DNA of 64,000 nt from Agrypnia vestita (taxonomy: Eukaryota > Arthropoda > Insecta > Trichoptera > Phryganeidae), in assembly GCA_016648135.1 (NCBI GenBank), contig JADDOH010023014.1:166709-230708 (forward strand), given 5' to 3'. Positions 20,740 through 31,510 of the stretch are shown here, piece after piece. Position numbers and translations under genes: made by a program. Below the pieces are notes generated by a model, which was not told the origin of the DNA, ran no database searches, and saw only the letters and a list, made by a program, of their open reading frames with translations. Position 1 is the first letter of the stretch. Every line of letters starts with the position of its first letter.

Positions 20740-21463
20740 GGTCAAAGGTGTAGGAGAATCCTGCTTCGGAAAACCCCCTCAGACACATGGAATATATCAA
20801 TATCCAAAGCGATCTTGTTCAGCATAGCTGTAGCTTTTCCAACAGGCATAACCATCGGCAGGTTGGTCCTGTATATTGGAATGTGAAACAATCTATGCTG
20901 ACGATGTCTAAGGTAATTATCAGGAACATACAAACCAATGCTCTGCATAATTTCAGTATTGTCGATCATACCGCGCAACAATCGATAAAAGTGTGTAATC
21001 AAATACACATTCCTTCTAGTCTCTAAACTATTGTAGCCAAGCATACCCTGGAGAAACTCGGTTGGGTAAAGCCAAGGATAATGCCCGTACTCTCTCATGT
21101 AGAGATATCTCAGAAACTTCTTTTGGACTTTCTCCACCATAAGAGAGTACTTGCTCTCATGTGGCCCCCAGATCATCGAGCCACTCTCGAGTCTACTCCG
21201 CACCAAGGAGTTGTAAAGAGTTCTCAGTACGCGGTATTCTCGAAAACCCTGGCAGTACGCAGAACAAATCCTAACATTCTCAGAGCATTACCACTGATCG
21301 TCTCTATGTGATCATGAAATGTCAGGCTGCTTACAAATTTAACACCTAGATCTTTAACATTCGATGTTCTTGTCAGATTTTGGTCGTTCATTTTGTAGCG
21401 AAAAAATAGAGTTTTTTGGGTAATAATAAGTAATAATAATAAATAATGTAAACCCAATCCCAT
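20740..21463 (-). pseudogene. Non-LTR (Jockey/CR1-like) RT C-terminal fragment
   Basis: Upstream part (21224-21463): LTRTSNVKDLGVKFVSSLTF, HIETISGNALRMLGFVLRTA. After a frame change near 21215 it continues MVRSRLESGSMIWGPHESKY, VEKVQKKFLRYLYMREYG and PTEFLQGMLGYNSLETRRN. KDLGV-FDS-L-F--HI and LVRS-LE--S--W-P mark the thumb and C-terminal region of insect Jockey/CR1-type RTs. The catalytic core is missing (5' truncation). The second part is closely related to 51449-51880. Confidence 0.85.
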
Positions 21464-21556
21464 ACATAATATTCCTTCGTAATTACCGGTAAAACGGTAT
21501 TAAATTAAGAGTTTTACCGATTTGTTTTTGCCGATTTACCGACACAAGACCAACAA

Positions 21557-21732
21557 TGAGTAGCTTGCTGGTCTCGTGGTTAGGATTCTCGCCTCGTGGT
21601 CCAAAGGTCACGGGTTCGAACCTGACTCCATACCGGCAAGTTAGTCCTATTTTCATAGCACAAGCGTTAAGCTTAGTTTGAAAATAGTAAGAATATATTG
21701 ATGTGACAGGTATTCCGTGTTTGCATCTCTGT
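21557..21732 (+). mobile_element. tRNA-derived SINE (family S1), copy 2
   Basis: A-box-like GTCTCGTGGTTAGGATTCTC and B-box GGGTTCGAACCTG, followed by the shared body AGTTAGTCCTATTTTCATAG and ATATTGATGTGACAGGTATT. This is the best-preserved copy of the family. Confidence 0.8.
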
Positions 21733-22128
21733 TAAAAAAATTTAATGGTAATATTCTTTTACTGTAAACTTGCACGTCCTAATTCCGTGATCTTCTAATA
21801 TAGTCTAGAAGAATTTGTCCCTCGAAAGCAAAGCCCTCACGCTTGTGCATACGTGGGTATTTAAATACTTGGTATTTATTTTATAATCGCGATGTGTGCT
21901 CAGCGCCAAAACAGAACCAGAGAGCAAACTGATAAAGCCCTTATCAATAGCCTTTTTCATAACGGCCATTGTGGACCCTAGCAGCCATTTCCATCAAGAA
22001 CCTCGTCTCGCCAATCGTACTGATACGATTGTCAGGGAATAGAGGATGGAATGTAATCATAAAATGTCAATTTCGCGTGGTTAAGATTTACATATTACCT
22101 ACATTATTACTAAACCCTTAATGACTAA
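21733..22128. other. No feature recognised
   Basis: Ordinary sequence between a SINE and a MITE. No gene or repeat partner seen. Confidence 0.45.
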
Positions 22129-22273
22129 GGCCCGGTTGTTTCAAGTTCGATCAAAGTAAGCGGTCGATCAAAGCATAGATTTTTACGAAAACGGATCGTC
22201 TGATTGGTGGAAAACGTAAAAATCTACGCTTTAAAAGAACGCTTACTTTAATCCAACTTGAAACAACCGGCCC
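22129..22273 (-). mobile_element. PIF/Harbinger-like MITE, copy 2
   Basis: 145 bp, inverted relative to 3264-3408, flanked by TAA at 22126-22128 and 22274-22276. Same length and the same terminal GGCCCGGTTGTTTCAAGTTC. Confidence 0.85.
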
Positions 22274-22747
22274 TAAGGACACAATACACTAAAACCTTCG
22301 AATCCCTAGATAATTAATTAGATAGGTAATTAGAAATTGGCCATAATTTGAAATTTTTAAAATCACCAAGTCCCAAATTGTTAATTTCATAGTATTATAG
22401 ATTAACCCTGATAATTCGAAAAAAATGTGCAATACATCTAATACATTTTATTTCACATTATTCGATGATTTTGAAATTTTACAAAATTGAAAAAAATATT
22501 TTTAGTCAGAAAGATGACGTCATCTATGCATTCATTATACTTCCTAATTACCTACTTTATTTTTACTTCCTATATACTTACATTTTACCTATTTGATGTA
22601 TATTTGTAACTTAATTCTAGTGTTATACTTTATTAGAGCTGTTTTATTGCTACATACTTGCCTATATGTACTATATATACTTACCTATTTATATATTACT
22701 TGTTATGTACTTAATAGTATGCTTTATTAGAGCTTGTGTTATTGCTT

Positions 22748-23020
22748 TAGAGGGTGTCTCATAGCTAGTAGCAAAAACTTCGGGGAGTCTTCATCATTCA
22801 ATTTTTAATGGAAAATGTTTGGTTGAAATATCGACAGTTATGGAGAAAGCGACATTCAAGTTTGCATTTCTTTAAAATATTTCTGACTTATTTACTGTAA
22901 AATTTATATAAAATATTAAAAATTCATTCGCTGTACTACTCGTACATACAAATGAAAAAAAAATTAAAACTCTCCAGAAATTTGAAAAATATATTTTTTG
23001 TAAGGTTTTTGTCCTGTATA
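22748..23020 (+). mobile_element. Foldback family C, left part
   Basis: Begins TAGAGGGTGTCTCATAGCTA, then GTAGCAAAAACTTCGGGGAG and ATATCGACAGTTATGGAGAA, and passes into the core shared with families A and B (AAAATATTTCTGACTTATTT). The right arm is lost. Confidence 0.65.
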
Positions 23021-23204
23021 CCTACTTGTTTAAATTTGCTATATGTGTACTTACTCATATCTTACTTGTTATGTACCTACTTTATGTTATGCTTTATTAT
23101 TGCTGTATTTGCTTACATCATACCTGCTATGTATTTTATATTATGCTTTATATTATTACTATTTTTTGTTTGTTTGTATTTTTGCTTTATATCGCTATAA
23201 ACGT

Positions 23205-23475
23205 CACAAAATTTATAAATCTGGGAAGACTTCGGTGGCTGGGCCATGTGGAGAGAATGTCCGAGCATCAAGCACCAAAGTCCCTGCTGAGCTCAGGGTC
23301 AATAGGGCGAAGCAGCTTAGGAAGGCCAAAATTAAGATGGAGCGACAACGTGCTCAAAGACATCTCTGCCTTGCAGCTTCTGAACTGGAGAGAGATGCCA
23401 CTAAACCGAGATGAGTGGAGGAAGACTCTTGAGGAGGCCAAGACCCACCAGGGATTGTAGAGCCAAGAGTGATGA
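23205..23475 (+). pseudogene. Non-LTR retrotransposon RT tail
   Basis: LGRLRWLGHVERMSEHQAPK, then RSSLGRPKLRWSDNVLKDIS and NRDEWRKTLEEAKTHQGL before a stop, then (GAT)n. The LGRLRWLGHVERM, GRPK-RW-D and D--W-----EAKTHQGL blocks are an RT C-terminus shared by many insect LINEs. A closely similar copy is at 54270-54690 on the other strand. 5'-truncated just upstream of LGRLRW. Confidence 0.85.
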
Positions 23476-23513
23476 TGATAATTGCTATAACTATATATGT
23501 ACTTGCAATGAAC

Positions 23514-23662
23514 TACAGGGTTATTTGTAAAACATTAATAAGGATGTCGCATACCTCAATAAATATTGGTATTAGGTCATGATAGCTTCAACATTTTCGA
23601 CTCATAATCAAGGCAGGAATATAATCCTGCGAGGTTATTAATGTTTTACAAATAATCCTGTA
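23514..23662. mobile_element. Foldback family A, short 149-bp form
   Basis: TACAGGGTTATTTGTAAAAC at one end and GTTTTACAAATAATCCTGTA at the other, with most of the palindromic core deleted. Confidence 0.8.
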
Positions 23663-23989
23663 TATATTGTGCTTGACATGTGTTATATTTCTTTTATTTT
23701 TTATAAAAGTCTTTATTTAAATAAATAAAAAAATCTAAGAACCTACAAAACTAAAATATACAGTCCTGGTTTCATATTGACAGCAATGACGCCAACACTG
23801 CCATTCCGAAGACGTCCGAATTAATTTATTATTTTTGGCCCATTGTAAAAAATGACTTGTCGCTCGTGGCAACCGAAGTTTCCATCCACAATTACAAAAC
23901 CAATTGTCAAAGGTGTTATTTGAAGTTTTAATTATCCTTAAATTAGAAAGCGCCTAATGGAGGTGTTTGGAAATGTTTCCAAAAACAAA

Positions 23990-24210
23990 TTACGACCCGT
24001 CTAGACAAATTACTTCGGGATTCCTTGCCTAATGCCGTCCTCGCGGAGCTGGTCACACCGCCAGCGGCCAGGTGAACCGGCTGGCTGAGTGTCCAGGTGA
24101 TTAGCGCCTCCATCCGCTACTCGGCGTTTCGTCACCACTTCCACGGGGCTCCCACATCCTGAAAGTGGCCATCAGGGGAGAATTGGCAAGCCAAATAGAC
24201 CACTCTCGTC
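23990..24210. other. GC-rich unique island with E-box-like sites
   Basis: CGCGGAGCTGGTCACACCGC, two CCAGGTG motifs (about 24069 and 24101) and CACTTCCACGGGGCTCCC. Looks unlike the surrounding repeats. Possible conserved non-coding element; no frame is convincing. Confidence 0.35.
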
Positions 24211-24335
24211 AGTGAGGGGCTTAAGCGGATACATAACATGATCAAAAATACGTTTTTTTTTCAAGATATATCATAGTTCCGTCTCGCATAACTAGAAGTC
24301 ATAACTGGAAGCTGCAGCTACTAACTATATCTTTA

Positions 24336-24815
24336 ACTACCCACTGCAAAGGCTTCCTAGACTAGCAAACAGACACGAGCAGCTGGACGTCTTTACCGAT
24401 AACTGTATATTATTCAAACATATATTAATGGGTTTATTGAAAGATAACTAGTATTTGTCGAATTGGACTTAAATAATTGATTTGTATTTGTATGTATATT
24501 TTTTATTATATTTTGACTTTCAAAGCTTGTGCTATATCTTTTCACTCTACACTATTACTCTTTTTTGTTTTGAAATTTCTATTATATTATGTTTTTCTTA
24601 TGCTTCTGCTTTTAATAAACTTGCTTTTTACTTCATATTATATTTATCTTTATATATTTGTATCTGTATTTTAAGTATTTTGTTTCCACTTTATGTCATT
24701 ATTATATTTACATGTTATTTTTTTCTTTCTTTAAACTATACCTATATTCTGTTAATGTACACTTTACCTATCTGTTGTAAAAGCCCTACAGGGCGTTAAT
24801 TAATGAATAAAAAAA
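24336..24815 (+). mobile_element. LINE 3' end, copy 1
   Basis: ACTGCAAAGGCTTCCTAGAC, ACGAGCAGCTGGACGTCTTT, then a T-rich 3' UTR and GAAGCCCTACAGGGCG-like end (24780-24797) with an A-rich tail. The coding start reads RLANRHEQLDVFTDNCILFK, as in RT C-termini. Homologous to 48185-49035. Confidence 0.65.
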
Positions 24816-24817
24816 TA

Positions 24818-24955
24818 AAATGTGTCATAGACACGAAATTATATTTTTTTATGGGAAAGTAGGTATGGAAGTCTTTGGGTATTCGTAGGGCTTACGACCT
24901 ATCGTAAGGCTGGCTTAAACGATTACTTTACACAATGTAACGTTCACATTTCCCC
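24818..24955 (+). repeat. Family E, longest copy
   Basis: TCATAGACACGAAATTATAT, GGGAAAGTAGGTATGGAAGT, GGGCTTACGACCTATCGTAA, CAATGTAACGTTCAC. Reference copy for this family in the window. Confidence 0.65.
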
Positions 24956-25496
24956 CCATCATAGAATATCACATCTATAAATTTGCATTCAAGTTGTATA
25001 TGTATTTAAATTTTACAACCCGTTTCATATGTACGTTGTATTTATCCCGTTTCATATGTACATTCCCCTTAATTAACCACAGATGTCACTAAGGAGATTA
25101 CTATTTTTGATTGGAATTTTTTAAAGCAATATCCTTTACCTACATTCCCATAAAAAAATCATAATTAATTCGAAAATTCAAAAAATTGGCTTCGGTCTAG
25201 CAATTTGAAGCTTCTGGTAATTTAACGAATTTAGTATTATTTTCCCTTTTCAAACTGGTGGACAAAATATCTCAAAAACTATAAGGCCATTTTTTTTAAA
25301 TTTTGCTCAAATCTTACTAATAACAGTATCTCTATGTGACATAAGATTTTGCGTCGCACCATGCTTATTGACATACGCATATACTGTGATCGCTCTTAGT
25401 ACTGTGGCTGTTTAAAATAATGTTTTCTCATTTTCAGTTATGTTTTATTAAAACATTTATTATTATTATTATTATTTAAATATAATGTTATTTTAG
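24956..25496. other. AT-rich, no feature recognised
   Basis: No gene or repeat partner seen; short (ATT)n at about 25458-25478. Confidence 0.45.
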
Positions 25497-25510
25497 TGTC
25501 CCTCTTACAA

Positions 25511-25759
25511 ATCTATTTCTTTTATATGCTTTTAATTTTCTTGTATTTGTATTTGATTTAATAAAGAAAGTTCTTGGTGGAGGGGACAACGAATGGGTTT
25601 TTTGCTGCCAGAACCTTGAGGCGTTCGCCCTATACACGGGCGGCGCACGGGGATGGCTTTAAATAAGAAAAATGTCAACCTGGCGACGCAAGAGTAGGGC
25701 CGATATGGGAGCCGTCGGCTCATAGTACGGCCCTGGGAAAGTGGTGGGTCCCCATTCGT
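25511..25759 (-). mobile_element. Unclassified retroelement, copy 2, with 14-bp flanking repeats
   Basis: Flanked by TGTCCCTCTTACAA on both sides (about 25497-25510 and 25760-25773), like a target-site duplication. On the minus strand it begins ACGAATGGGGACCCACCACT, continues with a GC-rich body and ends in an A-rich tail (AAATACAAATACAAG). An inverted pair GGGGACAACGAATGGG/CCCATTCGTTGTCCC lies inside. It shares its first half with 10570-10760. No conserved protein seen. Confidence 0.55.
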
Positions 25760-25817
25760 TGTCCCTCTTACAATTTTCTTCTGAATTAATTAATTCATGA
25801 CATCATAAGAATACTTG

Positions 25818-25945
25818 TTGGTATAATGATTAAGACATTTGATTAGTGATTCAATAGTCGCAGGTTCGAGCTTCACCCAACCAGCAAATTAGTCCTATTT
25901 TACATAGCACAAGCATCTAGCTAACTTTGAAAATATTAGGCAGAT
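25818..25945 (+). mobile_element. tRNA-derived SINE (family S1), diverged copy 3
   Basis: B-box-like GCAGGTTCGAGCTTC and the diagnostic AATTAGTCCTATTTTACATA-GCACAAGC body. The A-box region is mutated. Confidence 0.6.
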
Positions 25946-26639
25946 AATGCGTAGTTATCCAGCCCTTTTACGTTTTATTCTTACTTCTAGGTAGGTACAT
26001 AATTTATTATTTGAGATTAAAGGTGAAACCAAGCTTACAAGATGAAATGCTTCTATTAGGTTGAACGATCGAAGATGGAATGGCGGGAGCAATATAATGC
26101 CACTCGATTGGTTGGCTGGCTCACATTAAGCTCGCCCTAGACTATAAATATAATAACATAGTTCATGAAGATTCCACTGTGTGTTTTCTCAGCATTTTTC
26201 GAATCGAGTCGGACACATACTGTCAGCCGCCGCAAAGATGACTATCTGAATCCAGATTTTATCTCATTTCCACATCCTCCTCTTCATCAGATGCAACAGA
26301 TTGTGTCTTGATGTAAGATGGCATTTCCCGTGTGCACTAATCAACGTCAAACAAATCATTTAAATAATAACCAATGCAAGAAGTTCGATTGATGTAAAAA
26401 CCGGATTTAATGTCAAAACAAGCTTTTGTTGCAAAACAATAATAACTGTTTATATAATAATTTTTTTGTACCTGAATTACCGGTTATCTGCCAAAATTCC
26501 CCGAATTTAAATGTTATTATATCCGAATGTTATAATATCTTACCTATTATAGTGTGCAGAAAAATCAATTTTGATACTATAACGTATATCTGGCGGTAAA
26601 AAAAGAAATAATTGTACATCATCACTAATGCACATTCCA

Positions 26640-27482
26640 GCACTCGGGATGTTTAACAATAAATTGGAAATTGAAAGCAGGGTCTAGAATAAACGGTGAA
26701 AATGCTTATTAAATTTTTAAAACGTCTGGAAACCCAGAAACGAAACAATACATAAACAGGACAATGCAATTGCTACGCGATAGTTTATTGTAACAGTTCT
26801 ATGATGACACTGAAAGGAATACCATTGAAAATGGCGATCCGGTGCGCCAGAGGAATAAATTACGAGAGTACCTACCGGGCATTCGAAAGTTTCGATGGCT
26901 CTCAGTGTGATAAAAGACAGCGTAATAAAGTCTGGCGGTCGCTGGGTCCTACTTGGTAGTTTCGATCGTAATCCAGCAGCTTGATGTCTTCATACCAGGT
27001 GTCAGATGTTTTGGTTTGTTTGGTAACAGCATCTGAAGAGATTTACGCCCGTATCCATGTAAAGACACATGACTCGACTGTCGGGGTTCTAGCAGTAAAT
27101 TGGAAATTGCAAGAAAGGTCTAGAACAAACGGTGAAAATGCCGATTAAATTTTCGAAATGTCTGGAAACCCGAAACTGCACATAAACGGGACAACGCCAT
27201 TGCCACGCGACATTTTATTGTGACAGTTCTGTGATTACACTGAAAGTAATACCATTGGAAATGGCGATCCTGAGGCGAAATGACGCTAGAGGAATATATT
27301 ACGAGAGTACCTACCGGGGTTCGAAAGTTTCGATGGCTCTCAGTGTGATTAGAGACAGCGTAATAAAGTCTAGCGGTCGCTTGATGGCAATCCAGTAGCT
27401 TGATGTCTTCGTATAGGTATCAGATGGTTTGTTTGGTAACAGCATCTGAAGAGATTTACGTCCGTATCCATGTAACTGTCGG
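26640..27482 (+). repeat. Diverged tandem duplication, about 0.4 kb x 2
   Basis: The copies start at about 26646 and 27081. Both contain AAATTGGAAATTG, GAGAGTACCTACCGGG, CGAAAGTTTCGATGGCTCTC, GACAGCGTAATAAAGTCT and ACAGCATCTGAAGAGATTTA. A third start (CTGTCGGGGTTC) follows at 27476. Frames are not conserved between copies, so it is unlikely to be coding. Confidence 0.85.
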
Positions 27483-27484
27483 GG

Positions 27485-27740
27485 TTCCGGATCCCGGGCT
27501 GGTAATTGCGGTGCAGCATCAGCACCCGGCGGCCGGGCGAGGTTGCGAGCGGTTCAATGTTGAGGAAACGAGGAATGCCGTCCGCTGCAGACCTTGATGG
27601 CCGCCATTGTGGGTAAACAGACGTGGCCCGAGCGGCCCGACAGGATTGTTAGGCAACAAAAGGTATTTCGCCGCCCACGCTAATGATCTAACCCACAACA
27701 CAAGCGCAGTGCGGGCTGCCGCCGACAGGGTTGCTGCCGT
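27485..27740. other. GC-rich island at the end of the tandem duplication
   Basis: CCCGGCGGCCGGGCGAGGTT and GTGGCCCGAGCGGCCCGACA. Short open frames on both strands match no family I know. Could be an exon or regulatory block; unresolved. Confidence 0.35.
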
Positions 27741-27759
27741 CAAAAGTGCACCAGAAAAA

Positions 27760-27960
27760 ACTAACCCATAAAAACCAGGTTATTATAATACTCCCTTTCT
27801 CATTTACTGGTTGAAACAGGTTTGGCGCTTACCCCGCGCGCTGGAGTCGGGCGACTCTAGTAAAGGGAGTAATAAAAAAATTCGAAAAATCCAAAATTAT
27901 ACTGTAATTATTAATTTTTTTAAACGAAAATTTGTTAACAAATTATGAAATAAAACACTT
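27760..27960 (+). repeat. Dispersed family D fragment
   Basis: ACCCATAAAAACCAGGTTAT and ATAATACTCCCTTTCTCATT, then AAATTCGAAAAATCCAAAAT and TTTTTTTAAACGAAAATTTG. The same motifs are found at 63500-63860 and, inverted, at 29150-30325. Confidence 0.6.
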
Positions 27961-27989
27961 GTTTCTAGTTTATTATATCATTGCTCACA

Positions 27990-28155
27990 GTGACCTGATG
28001 TAGAATTATGGCAAAATTGTCATTGTCGCGTTGGACTCGTATTTATATTTTGACGTTTGACTGATAACCGTCATGTCTCGCGTCGCATTATAGCGTCTCT
28101 CTCTCTCTCTCAAGTAATATCCCAATATCGCTATTTTCAGAATACGGTCGGTTAA
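27990..28155 (+). mobile_element. Fragment of the 7196-7748 TIR element
   Basis: GGCAAAATTGTCATTGTCGC, GTTGGACTCGTATTTATATT and the terminal TATTTTCAGAATACGGTCGG match the right part of that element. A (TC)8 run is at about 28097. Confidence 0.7.
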
Positions 28156-28539
28156 ATCTATTTTAAATTGGTCAGCATTTCATGTTTCAATTTCATTTTA
28201 CGAATTTGATTTTTAAATGGATCTTAAATCTATTTTGCACAGCCCTGTTGTTTACAATACTTGGGAGTCGGAAGTCTACACACCATTATCATTATTTTAG
28301 ATAGTTCATACATGAGCGACTACCCACGGGGATCGAAAAAGAAGTCAGATAGACACTCTTCAAGTATATCTTTTTGAACATGTTTGCTTCAATATCAATA
28401 CAGCACTGCCTATAAAGAAATTTAAAATCATTACTTTGATTATTATTTTATGCCCTTCAAATAATTGACATAACAATATTTAAATAAATGATTTGATAAT
28501 ATTGTCATGGGACGTAATTGTAAACACTAGAAATTAATT

Positions 28540-28990
28540 ACCATATTATATTTCTCATTTGCTAGAATATTCTGTTCGATTATCGCACGTAAGTAGATAT
28601 TTCGCGCGATATCTATCGCTTCGAATTAATCTGCGTGTTGGTAACACGTAACAGTGCAGTCGCTGGAGTTTTGTCGGTCAAACGTCAAAACAAACATGAG
28701 CCGCTGCGGCGCTGGCTCCGCTTTTTATACGAAACACGTTGGTTTTTCGAACCTCTTAGATTATTCTATACATTTATTTGTAGTGTTTACGAGAATATTC
28801 CCGTCGCTTCTAGACTGAACGAGATGTTTATAGTTAATTCCAGTTTGGAGGGCGTTCTAAAGCATTCTATAGTTTTGTTGTGGCTTTATTTTGTTGTATT
28901 TATAGCTTGATGCATAATTATCTAAATTAACTTTAGCAATCAGCTCGCTGGTAATGTTGCGCGGTCACGCAAGGGTCTTTATTAATATAT
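28540..28990 (+). repeat. Segment distantly similar to 35640-36120
   Basis: The two loci share, in order, ATC-CGC-T, AAACGTCAAAA, GAAACACGTTGG (GAAACATGTTGG), TTCCCGTCGCTT and TAGAC-GTT-ATAG. Similarity is patchy. Both are rich in TTC/GAA pairs. Perhaps terminal sequences of an old element. Confidence 0.35.
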
Positions 28991-29438
28991 AGTATTTCCC
29001 GTGATTTTTCACGGGTGTTTAATATTAAGTTAGTTTAATAATAATTTGATTCATCACTCATCAAGTTATAGCAATTTGAAGCTAGCGTTAGATATGATCT
29101 ATTAAAAATAAAATTTGATTTTTCTTCCAAAATTCCACATGTTTCACGAGTATATTTTTACACCCTTTATATTAACTCGTGGCGCCTGCTAGCTTGCTTG
29201 CCGGCTTGCCGTCGAAAAAACTTTGAATCGGTTTTTGACCCTTTTCCCGTGATCCAATCGAGCTGAAACTTTGCAAGCAGACTCGTGGCGACGATCAAGA
29301 AGATCTATCAAATTTTCGTTAAAAAATAATAATAATTATAGTATAATTTTGGATTTTTCAAATTTTTAATAGTTTTTTCAAATCGGAATCATTATAAAAG
29401 TTTGATTACTAGCAACGGCGGCCCGATAACGTCGCGGA

Positions 29439-29739
29439 ATCTATAATATTAATTACTCCAACCAATGTCGTACGTTTCTGCATTTGGATGATGATTTCTA
29501 TTTGTATACAATAATTTTGCCGCGTTGTTTATCGGGTCCGGTGGCGCAATGAATAACACGTCTGACTGCGGATCAGAAGATGCCAGGTTCGAATCCTGGC
29601 AGGATCCAATTTTTTTTTATGGTCGAGAATATTTTTTTTTATGAAATTTTACTTACATTTAATTAAACTACATTTAATTAATTTTAATTAAATTGGTTTT
29701 GAACATCTATAATATTAATTACTCCAACCAATGTCGTAC
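29439..29739 (+). repeat. 35-bp direct repeats flanking a tRNA-like segment
   Basis: An identical 35-bp sequence beginning ATCTATAATATTAATTACTC occurs at 29439-29473 and 29705-29739. The tRNA-Arg-like sequence lies between them. Confidence 0.85.
29534..29607 (+). tRNA. tRNA-Arg-like sequence (anticodon GCG), probably a pseudogene
   Basis: Acceptor arms GGGTCC and GGATCC pair (one G-T). The D-arm region is GGCGCAATGAATAACAC, the anticodon arm TCTGA-CTGCGGA-TCAGA is perfect, and the T arm CCAGG-TTCGAAT-CCTGG is perfect. A T9 run follows. The order matches arginine tRNA of the ACG type, but the anticodon is GCG, the D loop has GA for GG, and there is an extra base after the acceptor stem. Eukaryotes normally read CGN with ACG, so I favour a pseudogene or SINE-like copy. 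Confidence 0.55.
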
Positions 29740-29979
29740 AATTAAAAACGTAAACATTCAAATTTGTTTATGTAAAAATTAAACAAAGATTAATTTTTTA
29801 TAATGTTGTATAAAAGTAATCAACACTGCGAGAATAGAAGAGAGTAGGTACCTACCTATCGAACTATGGTTTATTCCGCTCTGACTTATTAATCGGTTAG
29901 AAAATTTGAATAAATACTTTGTCTTAATTATATCTAAACTACCCGTAATTAAAAGTGGTAATTTACCAGATACGATTGA

Positions 29980-30097
29980 CCGCGAAGCGGCTGACGTAGG
30001 CACAGGTAAACAATTGTGTTTGCTGCACAGCAAACACAATAGCCGCCCGCAGGGCCTAGCAGGAAGCAATCGGTGAAGCCGATTGCTTTCCTGCTAG
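29980..30097. other. Three consecutive stem-loops
   Basis: CCGCGAAGCGG at 29980-29990. ATTGTGTTTGCT-GCAC-AGCAAACACAAT at 30013-30040 (12 perfect pairs). CTAGCAGGAAGCAATCGG against its complement at 30056-30097 (18 pairs, one bulge). No coding frame or repeat partner for this cluster in the window. Confidence 0.85.
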
Positions 30098-30584
30098 TAT
30101 TTTCTAAATTTGAATTACTCCGTCGGTATACATAATAGGTACTTCACTACACAAAGCATGAAGTGTCTTATCAAAGCTCAAAACATCTGACATTTTAGAA
30201 ATATATCAAATTACTGTAAGTTTAGTATTATGTTACATGTTTTAATTCGTCTTTAATTGTTGTTATATTTTACAAAGAAAGGGAGTATAATCAAAACTTG
30301 GTTTTTATGGGTTACTTTTTTTTGAAAATTAATTTATGTGATATGGGAAACATGATGTTAGAGAAATGATAGGAATAACGGAAGTTAGAATTCACAGCGG
30401 TGCCGAGTCGTTCACCTGGAGGAGAAATCTAGGCTGGCGGCGTTGCCTCCAAGCCCTTTATTAAAAAAAAACATAATTATGTATGAATTCTTAATGCGTA
30501 TAATTTATAATGTTAATTTCGTACTGGTCTCTACCTCAACGGGACTGGATCAGTTTTCGGTAGATCGGCGTGCTTGGCTCCACA

Positions 30585-30660
30585 GGAGGGGTATAAAAAC
30601 AAAGATAGCAATATCCAAAAACTCAAAAAAATATTTCGAATACAGTCACTAGTCAGTGAG
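30585..30660 (+). repeat. Family F copy
   Basis: GGGGTATAAAAACAAAGATA-GCAATATCC and ATACAGTCACTAGTCAGTGA. Confidence 0.5.
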
Positions 30661-30914
30661 AATAGGCATTATGACAGATTTTGAAATAACATTCTATATT
30701 GTAGGTACACGTCTACTATTACCGAAAATAACATTATTTTAGTAATAAACTAAGTTTTTACGCAAATGATTGCATTTTCATCTACATATTTTTAATTTCG
30801 CGCAAAAACGCCCGAAACTGTCATTTCGTCTACGTGACGTCAAGCCTCAGTAAACATTGCATTGTGTCTATGGCAACGGTTCAAAGACACGGTTATGGGT
30901 ACTGACTGAGGTGA

Positions 30915-31110
30915 GACGTCATTCGCTCTGACCGGTGTTTCAGTTAAAATGGCGGTTTGCACAATTTTATACTTTTATTTCATTGAAAATCTTATTAATC
31001 TCAATGTGTATATTAAAACTGTATCATTTTTTAGAATACTTTTAAAATATTTTCTTCTCTAAAATCACTTTTTCTTTAATTCTTTAATACTGTCATCATG
31101 CCTATTGCGA
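30915..31110 (+). repeat. Uninterrupted copy of the segment at 16185-18262 (family G)
   Basis: CATTCGCTCTGACCGGTGTT, then CTCAATGTGTATATTAAAAC, TATTTTCTTCTCTAAAATCA and ATACTGTCATCATG. It gives the order that is split by insertions at 16.2-18.3 kb. Confidence 0.7.
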
Positions 31111-31138
31111 AGATAACTAATTAATTTATTTTATAATT

Positions 31139-31297
31139 AATAAAATAAACTTAGTTTTTACCACTTCTTTATATTAAAAATATCAACATGTTTTAAGGCC
31201 TATGGCTCCTTCATTAGGATGTTTATATGGCCTATGGCCCTGAAACATGTTGATATTTTCAATATAAAGAAGTGGTGAAAAATAAGTTTATTTTATT
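31139..31297. mobile_element. Hairpin element, 56-bp arms
   Basis: Left arm AATAAAATAAACTTAGTTTT...CAACATGTTT and right arm its near-complement. The loop holds two diverged copies of GGCCTATGGC. Probably a MITE; no coding sequence. Confidence 0.7.
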
Positions 31298-31344
31298 GAT
31301 TATACTATTAATGTCATCACAAAATTATTTTGCTATTTTTGAAG

Positions 31345-31510
31345 AAGTAGTCATTTATTTTATTTTATTTTATTCGGTCATCCAACAGGGAGACATAATT
31401 GCTTGGTAGGACAAAATGCAGAAAAATAGCTAAATGTCTCCCACAATTAAAGGATTACACAGGTAGGACATAATTATAGATAAGTCAATTTGACAATGAT
31501 AGAAAAAACA
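31345..31510 (-). mobile_element. Probable LINE 3' tail
   Basis: The minus strand ends in ATGACCGAATAAAATAAAAT-AAAATAAA, an (AAATA)n-like tail with AATAAA, preceded by non-coding sequence. Orientation comes from the tail only. Confidence 0.4.

Larger units (their letters stand above)
29150..30325 (-). repeat. Dispersed family D, long interrupted copy
   Basis: 29210-29400 is the inverse of 63600-63790 (AGACTCGTGGCGACGATCAA, TCTATCAAATTTTCGTT). 30150-30325 is the inverse of 63810-63985 (CATGAAGTGTCTTATCAAAG, GGTTTTTATGGGTTA). Between them lies 750 bp absent from the 63.8-kb copy, including a tRNA-like sequence, a 35-bp direct repeat and three stem-loops. Confidence 0.75.
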
